NCBI GenBank assembly: GCA_018378775.1
Contig: JAGZWV010000033.1
Coordinates: 1-21,338 of the forward strand
Direction: 5' to 3'
Source: Collinsella sp.
GTDB lineage: Bacteria; Actinomycetota; Coriobacteriia; Coriobacteriales; Coriobacteriaceae
DNA length: 21,338 bases
Shown here piece after piece: positions 1 through 7,633 of the stretch (its first letter is position 1; the number at the start of each line of letters is the position of its first letter). Below the pieces are notes generated by a model. The model saw only the letters and a program-made list of their open reading frames with translations, was not told where the DNA came from and ran no database searches. The position numbers and the translations under genes are program-made.

Positions 1-758
1 GCGTCGTTGATGTCGAGCGGCTCGAGCTCGCCCAGGCCCGCCGCGGCGGCCCCGGCATTGATGCGCGCCCGCAGCTCGTCGCTCGGCACGGTGTCGCTCG
101 TGTCCCACAGCTCGGGATTGAGCGCGGGCGCATGCGGGTCCACAGCGCAATGTGAGCTCGTGTGTTCGTCGCCGATGGGCATATATTCGATAAAGCGCAG
201 GTGGATAGGGCGGTCGACGGTCAGGCGCGCAAGGGCCGCCACATCCTGGTTGAGCCGGCGCACCACAACGCAGTTGACCTTAACGGGCTCAAAGCCCCAG
301 GCCAGTGCCGCGTCGATGCCAACCATGGTCTGCTCGAGCCGGCCCAGGCGCGTGATCTTTCCAAAGAGCGTAGGGTCGAGCGTGTCGAGCGAGATATTGA
401 CGCGGTTAAGCCCGGCATCTTTGAGCTGCGGCGCCAGCTTGGGCAGCAGGGCACCGTTGGTGGTGAGCGAGATGTCCTCGATCTGCGGAATCGCGCGGAT
501 GTCGCGAATGAGCGGGATGATACGGCGACTGACCAGCGGCTCGCCGCCCGTCAGGCGTACGCGGCGAATGCCCTCCCCCGCTACCAAGCGCACAAAGCGG
601 GCGATTTCCTCGGCGCTGAGCAGCTCGTCGTGTGCACGGGGCGCCACGCCATCGGCCGGCATGCAGTAAATGCAGCGGAAATTGCACTTGTCGGTAACGG
701 CAATGCGCAGGTAGTTGATATCGCGGCCAAAGCCGTCATGTTGCACGTGCCCGTCCAC
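1..758 (-). CDS. moaA: GTP 3',8-cyclase MoaA (molybdenum cofactor biosynthesis), 3'-truncated by window edge
   Basis: Radical-SAM enzyme catalysing the first step of molybdopterin biosynthesis, rearranging GTP to 3',8-cyclo-dihydro-GTP in the cytoplasm. About 252 residues are visible of a family length near 330; the C-terminus, with the second Fe-S cluster cysteines, lies outside the window. The SAM-cluster motif CNFRCIYC gives C25, C29 and C32. TGGEP at 70-74 is the SAM-binding loop, followed by the conserved VNISLDTL strand. The start is the GTG at 758-756, preceded by GAGGGGAGGG about 5 nt upstream; the same frame has a stop at 773-771, so no longer start is possible. No promoter is obvious in the 235-bp gap to the next gene, although a weak -10-like TATTAT lies on the minus strand at 804-799. 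No other moa gene is visible. The family call is very secure. Confidence 0.95.
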   Translation of the reverse strand, partial: MDGHVQHDGFGRDINYLRIAVTDKCNFRCIYCMPADGVAPRAHDELLSAEEIARFVRLVAGEGIRRVRLTGGEPLVSRRIIPLIRDIRAIPQIEDISLTTNGALLPKLAPQLKDAGLNRVNISLDTLDPTLFGKITRLGRLEQTMVGIDAALAWGFEPVKVNCVVVRRLNQDVAALARLTVDRPIHLRFIEYMPIGDEHTSSHCAVDPHAPALNPELWDTSDTVPSDELRARINAGAAAAGLGELEPLDIND

Positions 759-891
759 GCAACCCTCCCCTCACGCGGCGTTTTATTCTTCGGAAAACAT
801 AATACCCCACGAGAGAATCATGCCGACACCCGTACGACAGGACGGGTCGCTTCGAGCAAAACGGACTTCCCAAGCCCATCCTCAGCATACA

Positions 892-954
892 AACCATCAC
901 AACATTCGATGCTTTTCCCGTTTTTGGCAATAAACGTCGAATGATGTGATGGTT
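892..954. repeat. 63-bp palindromic repeat, copy A (imperfect stem; downstream of the DUF559-like gene)
   Basis: The left arm AACCATCACAACATTCG (892-908) pairs with the right arm ending at 954 with one mismatch, around a 29-nt centre. A second copy at 2134-2196 is in the same orientation and differs at only 4 of 63 positions. Read on the minus strand, copy A lies 40 bp after the stop of the gene at 994 and is followed by TTTGT, so it may work as a terminator. No target-site duplication is obvious. Upstream at 828-847 there is a small hairpin (ACCCGT/ACGGGT) in the moaA leader region. Confidence 0.85.
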
Positions 955-993
955 AGCCTGCCCACGGCACCCCGTAGAAGGACCAAAGCGTCC

Positions 994-2031
994 CTAAAGG
1001 CCGCCGTCCCAGTGCCGAATCACGAATTCTCGCAGGTCGTTTTGACGTTTCTGGAACGCTTCGCTTCGGTCGCACTTAAGACCCATAGCGAGCGCGATGG
1101 CATTCATCGCCCGGTGCAATTGCAGCTGATGGGCAAACTGAGTCCCGGTGAGGACGATCATCCTAAAGCCCAGCGCGCTCAGCACGGTCATACGCTCCGC
1201 ATCCGACGCGCTGCGCTGTTTATCAAGATGGTCCAAGCCGTTGTATTCAATCCCTGTACCGCTTGCAGGCGCATATACATCGATCTCGAAATACCCGGCC
1301 TTTGCGAGATACTTGAACTCGTTGGGAACATTGACCCGATGGTTGAGCTCGATCTTGGCGTATCCCAGCCCGCCCTGGGAACGTTTTGCTACAACCATGA
1401 TTGCGGTGGCCGTCTCCATGGGCGACCGCGCGCCATCGTGCACGCGCTTGAGCACGGCGGCCGCGCGTATAGCCCCCTGACGAGATCGGTTCTCATTGCA
1501 ATAGGCAATCAAGTCGGCAACGGTATACCTCTGACCCATCTCGATATAATCGCCTGTCGACAGATGATTCAAATGGTATCGGGCGCAGATTTCGTAGCCA
1601 TATTCCAGCTGCTCGGGCTCGCTCATCCACGAACCCGCTTGGACAAAACACATGACCTCATCAACCACCAGAAGGCCCTCTGCCACCTCGATAAGATGGT
1701 CTGAAGGTACCGGCGCTCCAAACACGTGGCACCTGAATCCAGCCGGCGTCGAGCGCTCAAAATCGAAGTTGACGAGCGTGTCGATATGATCGAGCTCTTC
1801 TCGTGGAATACCAAGCGAAACCAGATAGTCGGTAACGATCCCAACTGCCGTTGAAGCCCTCAGCCCCTTGGCATCGAGTCCCAATTTGGGCAGGCTCGCG
1901 GTCGGCTCCGCCTCGTTAGCAAGCGAGTCCTCATCGTATAGGCTGCTTGCTCGCGAGAGCGGCTCGGACGGGCGCGCCACGTTGTGGTACAGCCAGGCAG
2001 TCTTATGGGACAGGACAATCGGCAGGTCCAT
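994..2031 (-). CDS. DUF559/Vsr-like (PD-(D/E)XK fold) protein, AbiEi-type architecture, function unknown
   Basis: 345 residues, no signal peptide or membrane segment. The C-terminal part (about 200-320) resembles the DUF559/very-short-patch-like nuclease fold found at the end of many actinobacterial AbiEi-type proteins. It has SPMET (E206), a FEIDVY strand (D251), then IEYNGLDH (E262, N264, H268), a basic/acidic helix around 276-280 and a hydrophobic strand GFRMIVLTG. The usual IEYDG Asp is Asn here, so nuclease activity is uncertain. The N-terminal start DLPIVLSHKTAWLYHN resembles the 'SHxTAxxLHG' opening of AbiEi-like proteins, but no clear winged helix can be read. ATG at 2031 follows GGAGGG with 3 nt spacing. 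The gene is monocistronic and bracketed by two near-identical palindromes (892-954, 2134-2196). It may be an abortive-infection or antitoxin-like regulator or a mobile nuclease relative; the domain call is moderate and the function unknown. Confidence 0.7.
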   Translation of the reverse strand: MDLPIVLSHKTAWLYHNVARPSEPLSRASSLYDEDSLANEAEPTASLPKLGLDAKGLRASTAVGIVTDYLVSLGIPREELDHIDTLVNFDFERSTPAGFRCHVFGAPVPSDHLIEVAEGLLVVDEVMCFVQAGSWMSEPEQLEYGYEICARYHLNHLSTGDYIEMGQRYTVADLIAYCNENRSRQGAIRAAAVLKRVHDGARSPMETATAIMVVAKRSQGGLGYAKIELNHRVNVPNEFKYLAKAGYFEIDVYAPASGTGIEYNGLDHLDKQRSASDAERMTVLSALGFRMIVLTGTQFAHQLQLHRAMNAIALAMGLKCDRSEAFQKRQNDLREFVIRHWDGGL

Positions 2032-2133
2032 GAGCCCTCCAATGGAGTCGGATAACCAACCTTATTCCCCTGCCCACGGGTCCGCACACCTTCGTGCACA
2101 AGAAAGCGATTCCACCCGGTCGAGTGGCAGAAA

Positions 2134-2196
2134 AACCATCACAACATTCGATGCTTTTCCCGATTTTGGCAAAAAACGCCGAATGTTGTGATGGTT
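2134..2196. repeat. 63-bp palindromic repeat, copy B (perfect 17-bp stem; downstream of the ABC operon)
   Basis: AACCATCACAACATTCG (2134-2150) is perfectly complementary to the arm ending at 2196, with a 29-nt loop rich in T and A runs. It is the second copy of the element at 892-954 (59/63 identical). On the minus strand it lies 50 bp after the ABC exporter stop codon and is followed by TTTTTCTG, so it also has the form of a Rho-independent terminator for that operon. The position upstream of the DUF559-like gene could instead make it an operator for that gene. Confidence 0.85.
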
Positions 2197-2246
2197 TGAG
2201 GCGAGGTGAGAGGCACGGAGGGGTCAAAGCATCGTGCTCGAACGGG

Positions 2247-4145
2247 TTAATCCAACTCTTTTAACCCGTGTGCCAGCTGCCAGTACTCGCCGTGCTGGGC
2301 GAGCAACTCTTCGTGCGTGCCGCGCTCGATGATGCGGCCGTGTTCGAGGACCATGATGGCGTCGGCGTCGCGGACGGTGGACAGGCGGTGCGCAATCATA
2401 AACGTGGTGCGTCCGCGCATGATGCGGTCCATACCGCGCTCGATGAGCTTTTCGGTACGCGTGTCAATGGAGCTCGTGGCCTCGTCCAGGATGAGCACCG
2501 GCGGGTCGGCAACGGCCACGCGCGCGATGGCGAGCAGCTGACGCTGGCCCTGCGACAGGTTGGCGCCATCGGCCGTGACCGGTGTGTCGTACCCTCTAGG
2601 CAGGCGGCGGATAAACGAGTCGGCGCAGGCGGCCTCGGCAGCGGCGCGCACTTCCTCGTCGGTCGCGTCGAGCTTGCCAAAGCGGATGTTCTGCGCAATG
2701 GTGCCGCTAAACAGGTGCGTGTCCTGCAGCACAATGCCGAGCGACCCGCGCAGGCTGGCCTTGGCAATGTGCTTGACGTCGATGCCGTCGTACGTGATCT
2801 CGCCGTCATCGACCTCGTAGAAGCGGTTGATGAGGTTGGTGATGGTCGTCTTGCCGGCGCCCGTGGAGCCCACAAACGCAATCTTTTGCCCCGGCTTGGC
2901 AAACAGGTTGAGGTCCGTGAGCACGCGGGCGCCCGGCACGTAGGAAAAGTCCACGGCGTGGAAGCGCACGTCGCCGGCAAGCGGGACCAAGCCGCACGTG
3001 AGCTCGATGCCGTCGGCGGCCACCGCGCGGCCCGACTCATCAACGGCTGCCACGTCATGCAGATGCCCATACGCGCCCACGCCCTGGCCCTCGGGAATCT
3101 TCCACGCCCACGCGGCGTCGCCCGTCTGCACCAGCTCCACGCAGCCCTCGTCCACCTCGGGCTTAAGGTCCATAGCCGCAAACAGGCGCTCGGCACCGGC
3201 CAACGCGTTGAGCAAGAAGTTGCCGAGCTGCGTAAACTGGTTGATGGGCATGGCCGCCTGGCGCACAAAGACCAGGTAGCTCGCGAGCGCGCCCACGTCG
3301 GCGAGCCCCTTGATGCAGAGCATGCCGCCCGCCACCGCGACGATGGCATAGTTGACGTAGCCAATCACGACGGTCATGGGCACCATGGAGTTGGCATAGC
3401 TCACGGCGGCGGTACCGGTACGGCGAAGCTCGTCGTTGCGGCAGGTGAAGCCGGCGACATTCGCCGCCTCGCGGTTAAAGACCTTGATGACCTTTTGGCC
3501 CGAGACCATCTCTTCGATATATCCGTCCAGATCGCCAAGCGATGCCTGCTGGGCGGCAAAGAAGCGCTTAGAGCGCGCGCCCGAATAGCGCGCATACAGC
3601 ACAATGGCCGCATCGCACACGAGCGTGATAATCGTGAGCTGCCAGTTAAGGATGATGAGCATGGCCGTGGTGCCCACAACCTGAATGGTGGCCTGAATCA
3701 CGTTGGCAAAGCTGTTGTTAAGCGCCTCGGAGACGGTGTCGACGTCATTGGTGAAAAAGCTCATGATGTCGCCCGAGCGCGTGCTGTCAAAATAACTGAG
3801 CGGCAGCGTCTGGATGTGCGCGAACAGGTCGCGGCGAATATCGGACACCACGCGTTGGGCCGCGCGCACCATGATCTGCGAGTAGCCCAGGGCCGAAAGC
3901 ACGCCCGCGGCGTAGATGATCGCCGTCAGGATGACCTGCTTGGCAAGCAGTTCCTCCCCGCCCGTGGCCAAACCGTTAACGATGGGGCGCACCATGTAGG
4001 TGCCGGCGAGGCTCGCGATGGCGGCGACGGAGGCGAGCACGCCCACCACGAGCAACGAGAACTTGGCATGCCCCATGTAGGAGAGCAAGCGGCGCACAGT
4101 GCGCTTGAGGTCGGCCGGGCGTGCTTGGGCTGCGGTCTTAGGCAT
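2247..4145 (-). CDS. Heterodimeric ABC exporter, consensus-site subunit (TM288/LmrD/BmrD type)
   Basis: 632-residue half-transporter: membrane domain about 28-320 (six helices), nucleotide-binding domain about 390-632. Walker A GSTGAGKTT (426-434), Q-loop VLQDTHLFSG, signature LSQGQ (530-534), Walker B LILDEATSS with catalytic E555, and H-loop H586. The catalytic Glu and His are intact, but the signature is LSQGQ instead of LSGGQ, the pattern of the consensus partner in heterodimeric exporters. Residues about 334-390 form an unusually long linker between the membrane domain and the NBD. The chosen start is ATG at 4145, 6 nt after GGGGGTGA, overlapping the end of the upstream subunit by 8 bp and therefore translationally coupled. 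The same frame stays open upstream to 4817, but that part is antisense-like translation of the neighbour and is not credible. Likely exports drugs, lipids or peptides; substrate unknown. Confidence 0.93.
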   Translation of the reverse strand: MPKTAAQARPADLKRTVRRLLSYMGHAKFSLLVVGVLASVAAIASLAGTYMVRPIVNGLATGGEELLAKQVILTAIIYAAGVLSALGYSQIMVRAAQRVVSDIRRDLFAHIQTLPLSYFDSTRSGDIMSFFTNDVDTVSEALNNSFANVIQATIQVVGTTAMLIILNWQLTIITLVCDAAIVLYARYSGARSKRFFAAQQASLGDLDGYIEEMVSGQKVIKVFNREAANVAGFTCRNDELRRTGTAAVSYANSMVPMTVVIGYVNYAIVAVAGGMLCIKGLADVGALASYLVFVRQAAMPINQFTQLGNFLLNALAGAERLFAAMDLKPEVDEGCVELVQTGDAAWAWKIPEGQGVGAYGHLHDVAAVDESGRAVAADGIELTCGLVPLAGDVRFHAVDFSYVPGARVLTDLNLFAKPGQKIAFVGSTGAGKTTITNLINRFYEVDDGEITYDGIDVKHIAKASLRGSLGIVLQDTHLFSGTIAQNIRFGKLDATDEEVRAAAEAACADSFIRRLPRGYDTPVTADGANLSQGQRQLLAIARVAVADPPVLILDEATSSIDTRTEKLIERGMDRIMRGRTTFMIAHRLSTVRDADAIMVLEHGRIIERGTHEELLAQHGEYWQLAHGLKELD

Positions 4146-5967
4146 GACGCTCACCCCCTTCCAAGGGCGATCCGCATGCGACGGAGGAAAACGGATCATT
4201 CGCGCAACCATCGTCACTGCCGTCGCCGGCTTCCGCGTTCCTCGCAAACTCCATCTGCGAGGCGTAAATCTCCTGGTAGATGTTGTCGCCCGCCAGCAGC
4301 TCCTCGTGCGTGCCCACGCCGTGGACACGACCGTCGTCCAACACCACAATGCGATCGGCATCCATGACACTCGCGATGCGCTGGGCGATGATGAGCACGG
4401 TCGTATCGGAAATCCGGGCGATGTGCTCGCGAATCTTAGCGTCGGTCGCCATATCGACCGCGCTGGTGGAGTCATCAAAAATGAGCACGCGCGGATGCTT
4501 GAGCAGCGTGCGCGCGATGCACAGGCGTTGCTTCTGGCCACCCGAGACACCGGCGCCGCCTTGGCCCAACTCGCCGTCCAGCCCGCCGATGCGATCAAGG
4601 AACTCGTCCACGCACGCCGCGCGGCAAGCCGCGAGGAGCTCATCGTCCGACGCCTGCGGATTGCCCCACTGCAGATTCTCGCGCACGGTGCCCGTAAACA
4701 GCACGTTCTTTTGCAGCACAATGCCCACGGCGTCGCGTAGGGTCGCGAGATCGTAGTCACGCACGTCACGTCCGCCCACAAGCACGGCGCCCTCGGCAGC
4801 GTCGTACAGGCGCGCAATCAGCTGCACAAGCGAGCTCTTGCCCGATCCCGTACCGCCGAGGATGCCCACCGTCGAGCCGCTCTCGATGCGAAGGTCGATA
4901 TGCTCGAGCACATCCTCGGCTGCATCCGCGCGGTATTTAAAGGAAACGTCGCGAAACTCGATACTGCCGTCCGCTGGCGCCGCAATCGCGAGGTCTCCCG
5001 CGGGGTTGGCGATAAAGGGCTCCTCATCGAGCACCTCGGCGATACGGCCCACACTCGTAAGAGCGCGCGTGAGCAGCAAAAACACGTTGGAAATCATCAT
5101 GAGCGAATTCATGATCAGCAGCACGTAGCTCATAAAGCCCGTGAGCGAGCCCACGCCCAGTTTGCCGGCGAGAATCATGCGGCCGCCAATCCACAGGATG
5201 GAGAGCGCAGCCACGTACATCGACAGCTGAAACACCGGCAGGTTGAGCACCGCGCTGCCAAAGGTCTTTGTCGCAGTGCGCGCAAGCTCGGTATTGACTG
5301 CGTCGAACTTGGCCTCCTCGTGCTCGGTACGAACGTAGGCCTTGACGGCACGCACGGCGGTGAGGTCTTCCTGTACCACGCCGTTGAGGTGGTCCATCGA
5401 GGTCTGGAGTTGGCGGTAGAGCGGACTGACGCGATAGGTGATGACGCCCAGTACGATTGCCAGCACGGGCAAGATGATCGCAAAGACGGTGGCGAGCGGG
5501 CGCGACAGCATCAGCGCGTAGATAAGGCCGACGATAAGCGTCACCGGGCCGCGCACCATAGGGCGAAAGCCGTTGCCCACAGCATTTTGAATAACGGTGA
5601 TGTCCGTGGTCATGCGGGTGACGAGCGAGCTGGCGTCGTAGTTGTCCAGGTTACCAAAAGCGAGCGTCTGAATCTTTTTGTACTCGGCCTCGCGCAGGTT
5701 AGCGCCTAGGCCCGAGGCAACGCGGGCGGACGTGCGGGCATAACCCAAGCCCAGTACCAGCGAAAGCGCAGCGCACACCAACATGTACGCGCCCTGCAGC
5801 AGCATGTAGTTGATATCACCCGCAGGCACGCCCACATCGATGATGTTGGCCATGATGACCGGGATAAACAGCTCGAGCACCGTCTCGACCGACACAAAGA
5901 ACACGCCGAGGATGGCATCGCGACGGTATGTCCCTAGATAGGAAAACAGTATTTTGAGATTGCGCAC
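4138..5967 (-). CDS. Heterodimeric ABC exporter, degenerate-site subunit (TM287/LmrC/BmrC type)
   Basis: 609-residue half-transporter, membrane domain about 15-305, NBD about 335-575. Walker A GGTGSGKSS (371-379), Q-loop VLQKNVLFTG, canonical signature VSGGQ (474-478). Walker B reads LIFDDSTSAVD, with Asp499 in place of the catalytic Glu, and the H-loop is IIAQRI with Gln529 in place of His. These two substitutions are the hallmark of the non-hydrolysing site in heterodimeric exporters, so this subunit pairs with the product of the overlapping downstream gene. Start is GTG at 5967, preceded by GGGGGTTGA. A sigma70-like promoter lies at 6036-6007. The last ~30 residues (after EFARNAEAG) look like a poorly conserved tail, part of it encoded by a REP-like element (4169-4198). 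Confidence 0.93.
   Translation of the reverse strand: MRNLKILFSYLGTYRRDAILGVFFVSVETVLELFIPVIMANIIDVGVPAGDINYMLLQGAYMLVCAALSLVLGLGYARTSARVASGLGANLREAEYKKIQTLAFGNLDNYDASSLVTRMTTDITVIQNAVGNGFRPMVRGPVTLIVGLIYALMLSRPLATVFAIILPVLAIVLGVITYRVSPLYRQLQTSMDHLNGVVQEDLTAVRAVKAYVRTEHEEAKFDAVNTELARTATKTFGSAVLNLPVFQLSMYVAALSILWIGGRMILAGKLGVGSLTGFMSYVLLIMNSLMMISNVFLLLTRALTSVGRIAEVLDEEPFIANPAGDLAIAAPADGSIEFRDVSFKYRADAAEDVLEHIDLRIESGSTVGILGGTGSGKSSLVQLIARLYDAAEGAVLVGGRDVRDYDLATLRDAVGIVLQKNVLFTGTVRENLQWGNPQASDDELLAACRAACVDEFLDRIGGLDGELGQGGAGVSGGQKQRLCIARTLLKHPRVLIFDDSTSAVDMATDAKIREHIARISDTTVLIIAQRIASVMDADRIVVLDDGRVHGVGTHEELLAGDNIYQEIYASQMEFARNAEAGDGSDDGCANDPFSSVACGSPLEGGERHA
4169..4198 (-). repeat. REP-like hairpin with conserved TTTTCCTCCGTC loop, copy 1, inside a coding region
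   Basis: On the minus strand the 19-mer TGATCCGTTTTCCTCCGTC (4198-4180) is followed by GCATG and CGGATC, giving arms GATCCG/CGGATC. The same 19-mer occurs on the plus strand at 12758-12776, again inside a GATCC-armed hairpin. Two copies of a 19-mer in 21 kb are not expected by chance. This copy encodes part of the C-terminal tail of the ABC subunit and lies just upstream of the next subunit's ribosome-binding site. Confidence 0.6.
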
Positions 5968-6006
5968 GCAGGTTCAACCCCCATCAAACGTTGTTCGCAA
6001 ACGCAC

Positions 6007-6036
6007 GTATTATTGCGCGCCGAATAATGGTGTCAA
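6007..6036 (-). promoter_or_regulatory. Sigma70-like promoter of the ABC exporter operon
   Basis: Minus strand: -35 TTGACA (6036-6031), 18-bp spacer, -10 TAATAC (6012-6007), about 40 bp upstream of the GTG start at 5967. All six -35 bases match the consensus. Confidence 0.7.
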
Positions 6037-6120
6037 GTATTCCGAAATCGTTTTCTGCAAGGTTAGCGCCGGCGGCGAGTTCTCGTGATGTGTGTCCATA
6101 TTCACTCGGAATAATGGTGC
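6020..6120. promoter_or_regulatory. Repeated dyad motif in the divergent ABC/MATE intergenic region, candidate operators
   Basis: C(C/G)GAATAATGGTG occurs at 6020-6032 and again at 6107-6119. The first is followed by TGTCAAGTATTCCG, making an imperfect dyad that overlaps the ABC -35 box; the second is preceded by CCATATTC, making another imperfect dyad. Two spaced dyads near a promoter suggest binding sites for a repressor, which would have to be encoded elsewhere. Pattern-based only. Confidence 0.35.
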
Positions 6121-6154
6121 GCGAGACTTTTTCGCTCCGGCGTCATCACAAACC

Positions 6155-6190
6155 TTGACTCTACAATCGTTATAGGGTTTTCACTACACT
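6155..6190 (+). promoter_or_regulatory. MerR-type operator/promoter for the MATE-MerR operon
   Basis: TTGACT (6155-6160) is followed by a dyad CTCTACAA-TCG-TTATAGGG (6159-6177; 6 of 8 positions paired) that fills the spacer, the arrangement typical of MerR-family promoters. The -10 is weak: TTCACT at 6180-6185 gives the long 19-bp spacer these regulators correct, while TACACT at 6185-6190 would give 24 bp. It fits the MerR-family gene as second member of the same operon. Confidence 0.5.
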
Positions 6191-6225
6191 GGTACGTAAA
6201 CAAACCCGGCCAGAAAGCCCCGCCC

Positions 6226-7572
6226 ATGGAACACGACCTCACACGCGGCAATGTCCTCAAGACCATCGCCGTCTTTGCCCTGCCCTATATGCTCTCGTAC
6301 TTTTTGCAGATGCTCTACGGCATGGCCGACCTGTACATGATGGGGCAGTTTAGCGGCGCTGCCGGCATCACCGCCGTGGGCAATGGCGCGCAGACGCTCT
6401 ATATCATTACCGTGACGCTCGTGGGCCTGGCCATGGGAACGACGGTCATCGTCGGCCACGCCGTGGGTTCGCGTCGCTTCGATCGCGCCGAGACCGCCAT
6501 CGGCAACGCCATTACGCTCTTTATGGGTGTCTCGGTGGTGCTGGCCGCTGTCCTGCTCGCGCTGTGCCCGCAGATCGTGGCACTCATTGGCACGCCGGCC
6601 GAGGCAGTCGAAGGAACCGCCGCCTACCTGCGCATCTGCTTTGTCGGCATTCCCTTTATCGCCGCGTACAACATTCTTTCGGCCATCTTTCGCGGCCTGG
6701 GCGATTCGCGCTCGCCCATGTACGTGATTGGCGTGGCATGCATCATTAATATCGCGCTCGATTTTCTGTTTATCGGCCACATGGGGCTCGGCCCCGTGGG
6801 CGCGGCGCTCGGCACGGTGACCGCCCAGACGGCCAGCGTTGCCCTCGCGCTCGTGTGGCTCAAGAGCCGCCGCACGAACATCCACGTTAAGCGCAGCGAC
6901 CTGCGCCCCCAGCCCGAGGTGCTCGGCAGCATTCTTAAGATCGGCGTGCCCGTGGCCGTGCAGGACGGCTGCATCCAGGTGGCGTTTATGTTTATCACCG
7001 TCATCGCCAACCACCGAGGACTCGTCGACGCCGCCGCCGTGGGCCTGGTCGAGAAGATGATCAGCTTCTTGTTCATTGTGCCGAGCTCCATGGGCGCCAC
7101 CGTCAGCGCACTCACGGCGCAAAACGCCGGCGCAGGCAAGGGCGATCGTGCACGTCAGGTACTCAAAGATGCCATGACGATCTCGGTAGTGTATGGCTGC
7201 CTGATCACAGCGCTGATGTGGCTGGTGGCGCCGGCGTTTATCGGCTTTTTTGCCAAGGACGCTGCAGTGGTCGCGGCCGGTACCGGCTATATGCGCAGCT
7301 ACATTTTCGACGCAATCTTTGCCGGCATCCACATTTGCTTTAGCGGCTTTTTCGCTGCGTACGGCAAGAGCTACATCGGCTTTGCGCACAACGTGCTGGC
7401 CGTGGCGCTCATTCGCGTGCCGGGCGCGTGGCTGCTGTCGAACGCCTATTCCAACACGCTGTTTCCCATGGGCATCGCCTCGCCGTGCGGATCGATTTTG
7501 TCGGCAGTCATTTGCGTGATGGCATTTACCGTACTCAACCGCCGCGGAGCTTTTGACAAGCTGATGGCGTAG
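6226..7572 (+). CDS. MATE-family multidrug/cation efflux protein
   Basis: 448 residues with about 12 hydrophobic helices in two repeats of six, the size and pattern of MATE (NorM/DinF-like) antiporters, which expel cationic compounds using an ion gradient. The opening LTRGNVLKTIAVFALPYMLSYFLQMLYGMADLYMMGQFSG is characteristic in its parts (for example FALPYMLSYFLQ and YGMADLYMMGQ). The second half repeats the fold from about residue 235 (KIGVPVAVQDGCIQ). Start ATG at 6226; its ribosome-binding site is weak (AGAAAG). The MerR-family gene begins 61 bp downstream, and a MerR-type operator precedes this gene, so the pump is probably ligand-inducible. It is divergent from the ABC exporter operon. 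Family call secure, substrate unknown. Confidence 0.93.
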   Translation: MEHDLTRGNVLKTIAVFALPYMLSYFLQMLYGMADLYMMGQFSGAAGITAVGNGAQTLYIITVTLVGLAMGTTVIVGHAVGSRRFDRAETAIGNAITLFMGVSVVLAAVLLALCPQIVALIGTPAEAVEGTAAYLRICFVGIPFIAAYNILSAIFRGLGDSRSPMYVIGVACIINIALDFLFIGHMGLGPVGAALGTVTAQTASVALALVWLKSRRTNIHVKRSDLRPQPEVLGSILKIGVPVAVQDGCIQVAFMFITVIANHRGLVDAAAVGLVEKMISFLFIVPSSMGATVSALTAQNAGAGKGDRARQVLKDAMTISVVYGCLITALMWLVAPAFIGFFAKDAAVVAAGTGYMRSYIFDAIFAGIHICFSGFFAAYGKSYIGFAHNVLAVALIRVPGAWLLSNAYSNTLFPMGIASPCGSILSAVICVMAFTVLNRRGAFDKLMA

Positions 7573-7633
7573 AGGATCGTTTGCGTCGTACGACCTCGGC
7601 GCCCCTTCCCCGTCCATTGAAAGGAGCGGCGCC

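Noticed and set aside
162..944. Plus-strand open frames over the moaA region
   Set aside because: The minus strand encodes MoaA with its Fe-S cysteines; the others are shadows.
2268..4367. 699-codon open frame on the plus strand opposite the ABC subunit gene
   Set aside because: Composition is antisense to a GC-rich gene (His, Arg, Val, Gly rich), no domain is recognisable, and it overlaps a clear ABC transporter.
4146..4817. In-frame extension upstream of the second ABC subunit
   Set aside because: It lies entirely in the first subunit's coding region, reads as Arg/Ser/Cys-rich noise, and a good ribosome-binding site with ATG exists at 4145.
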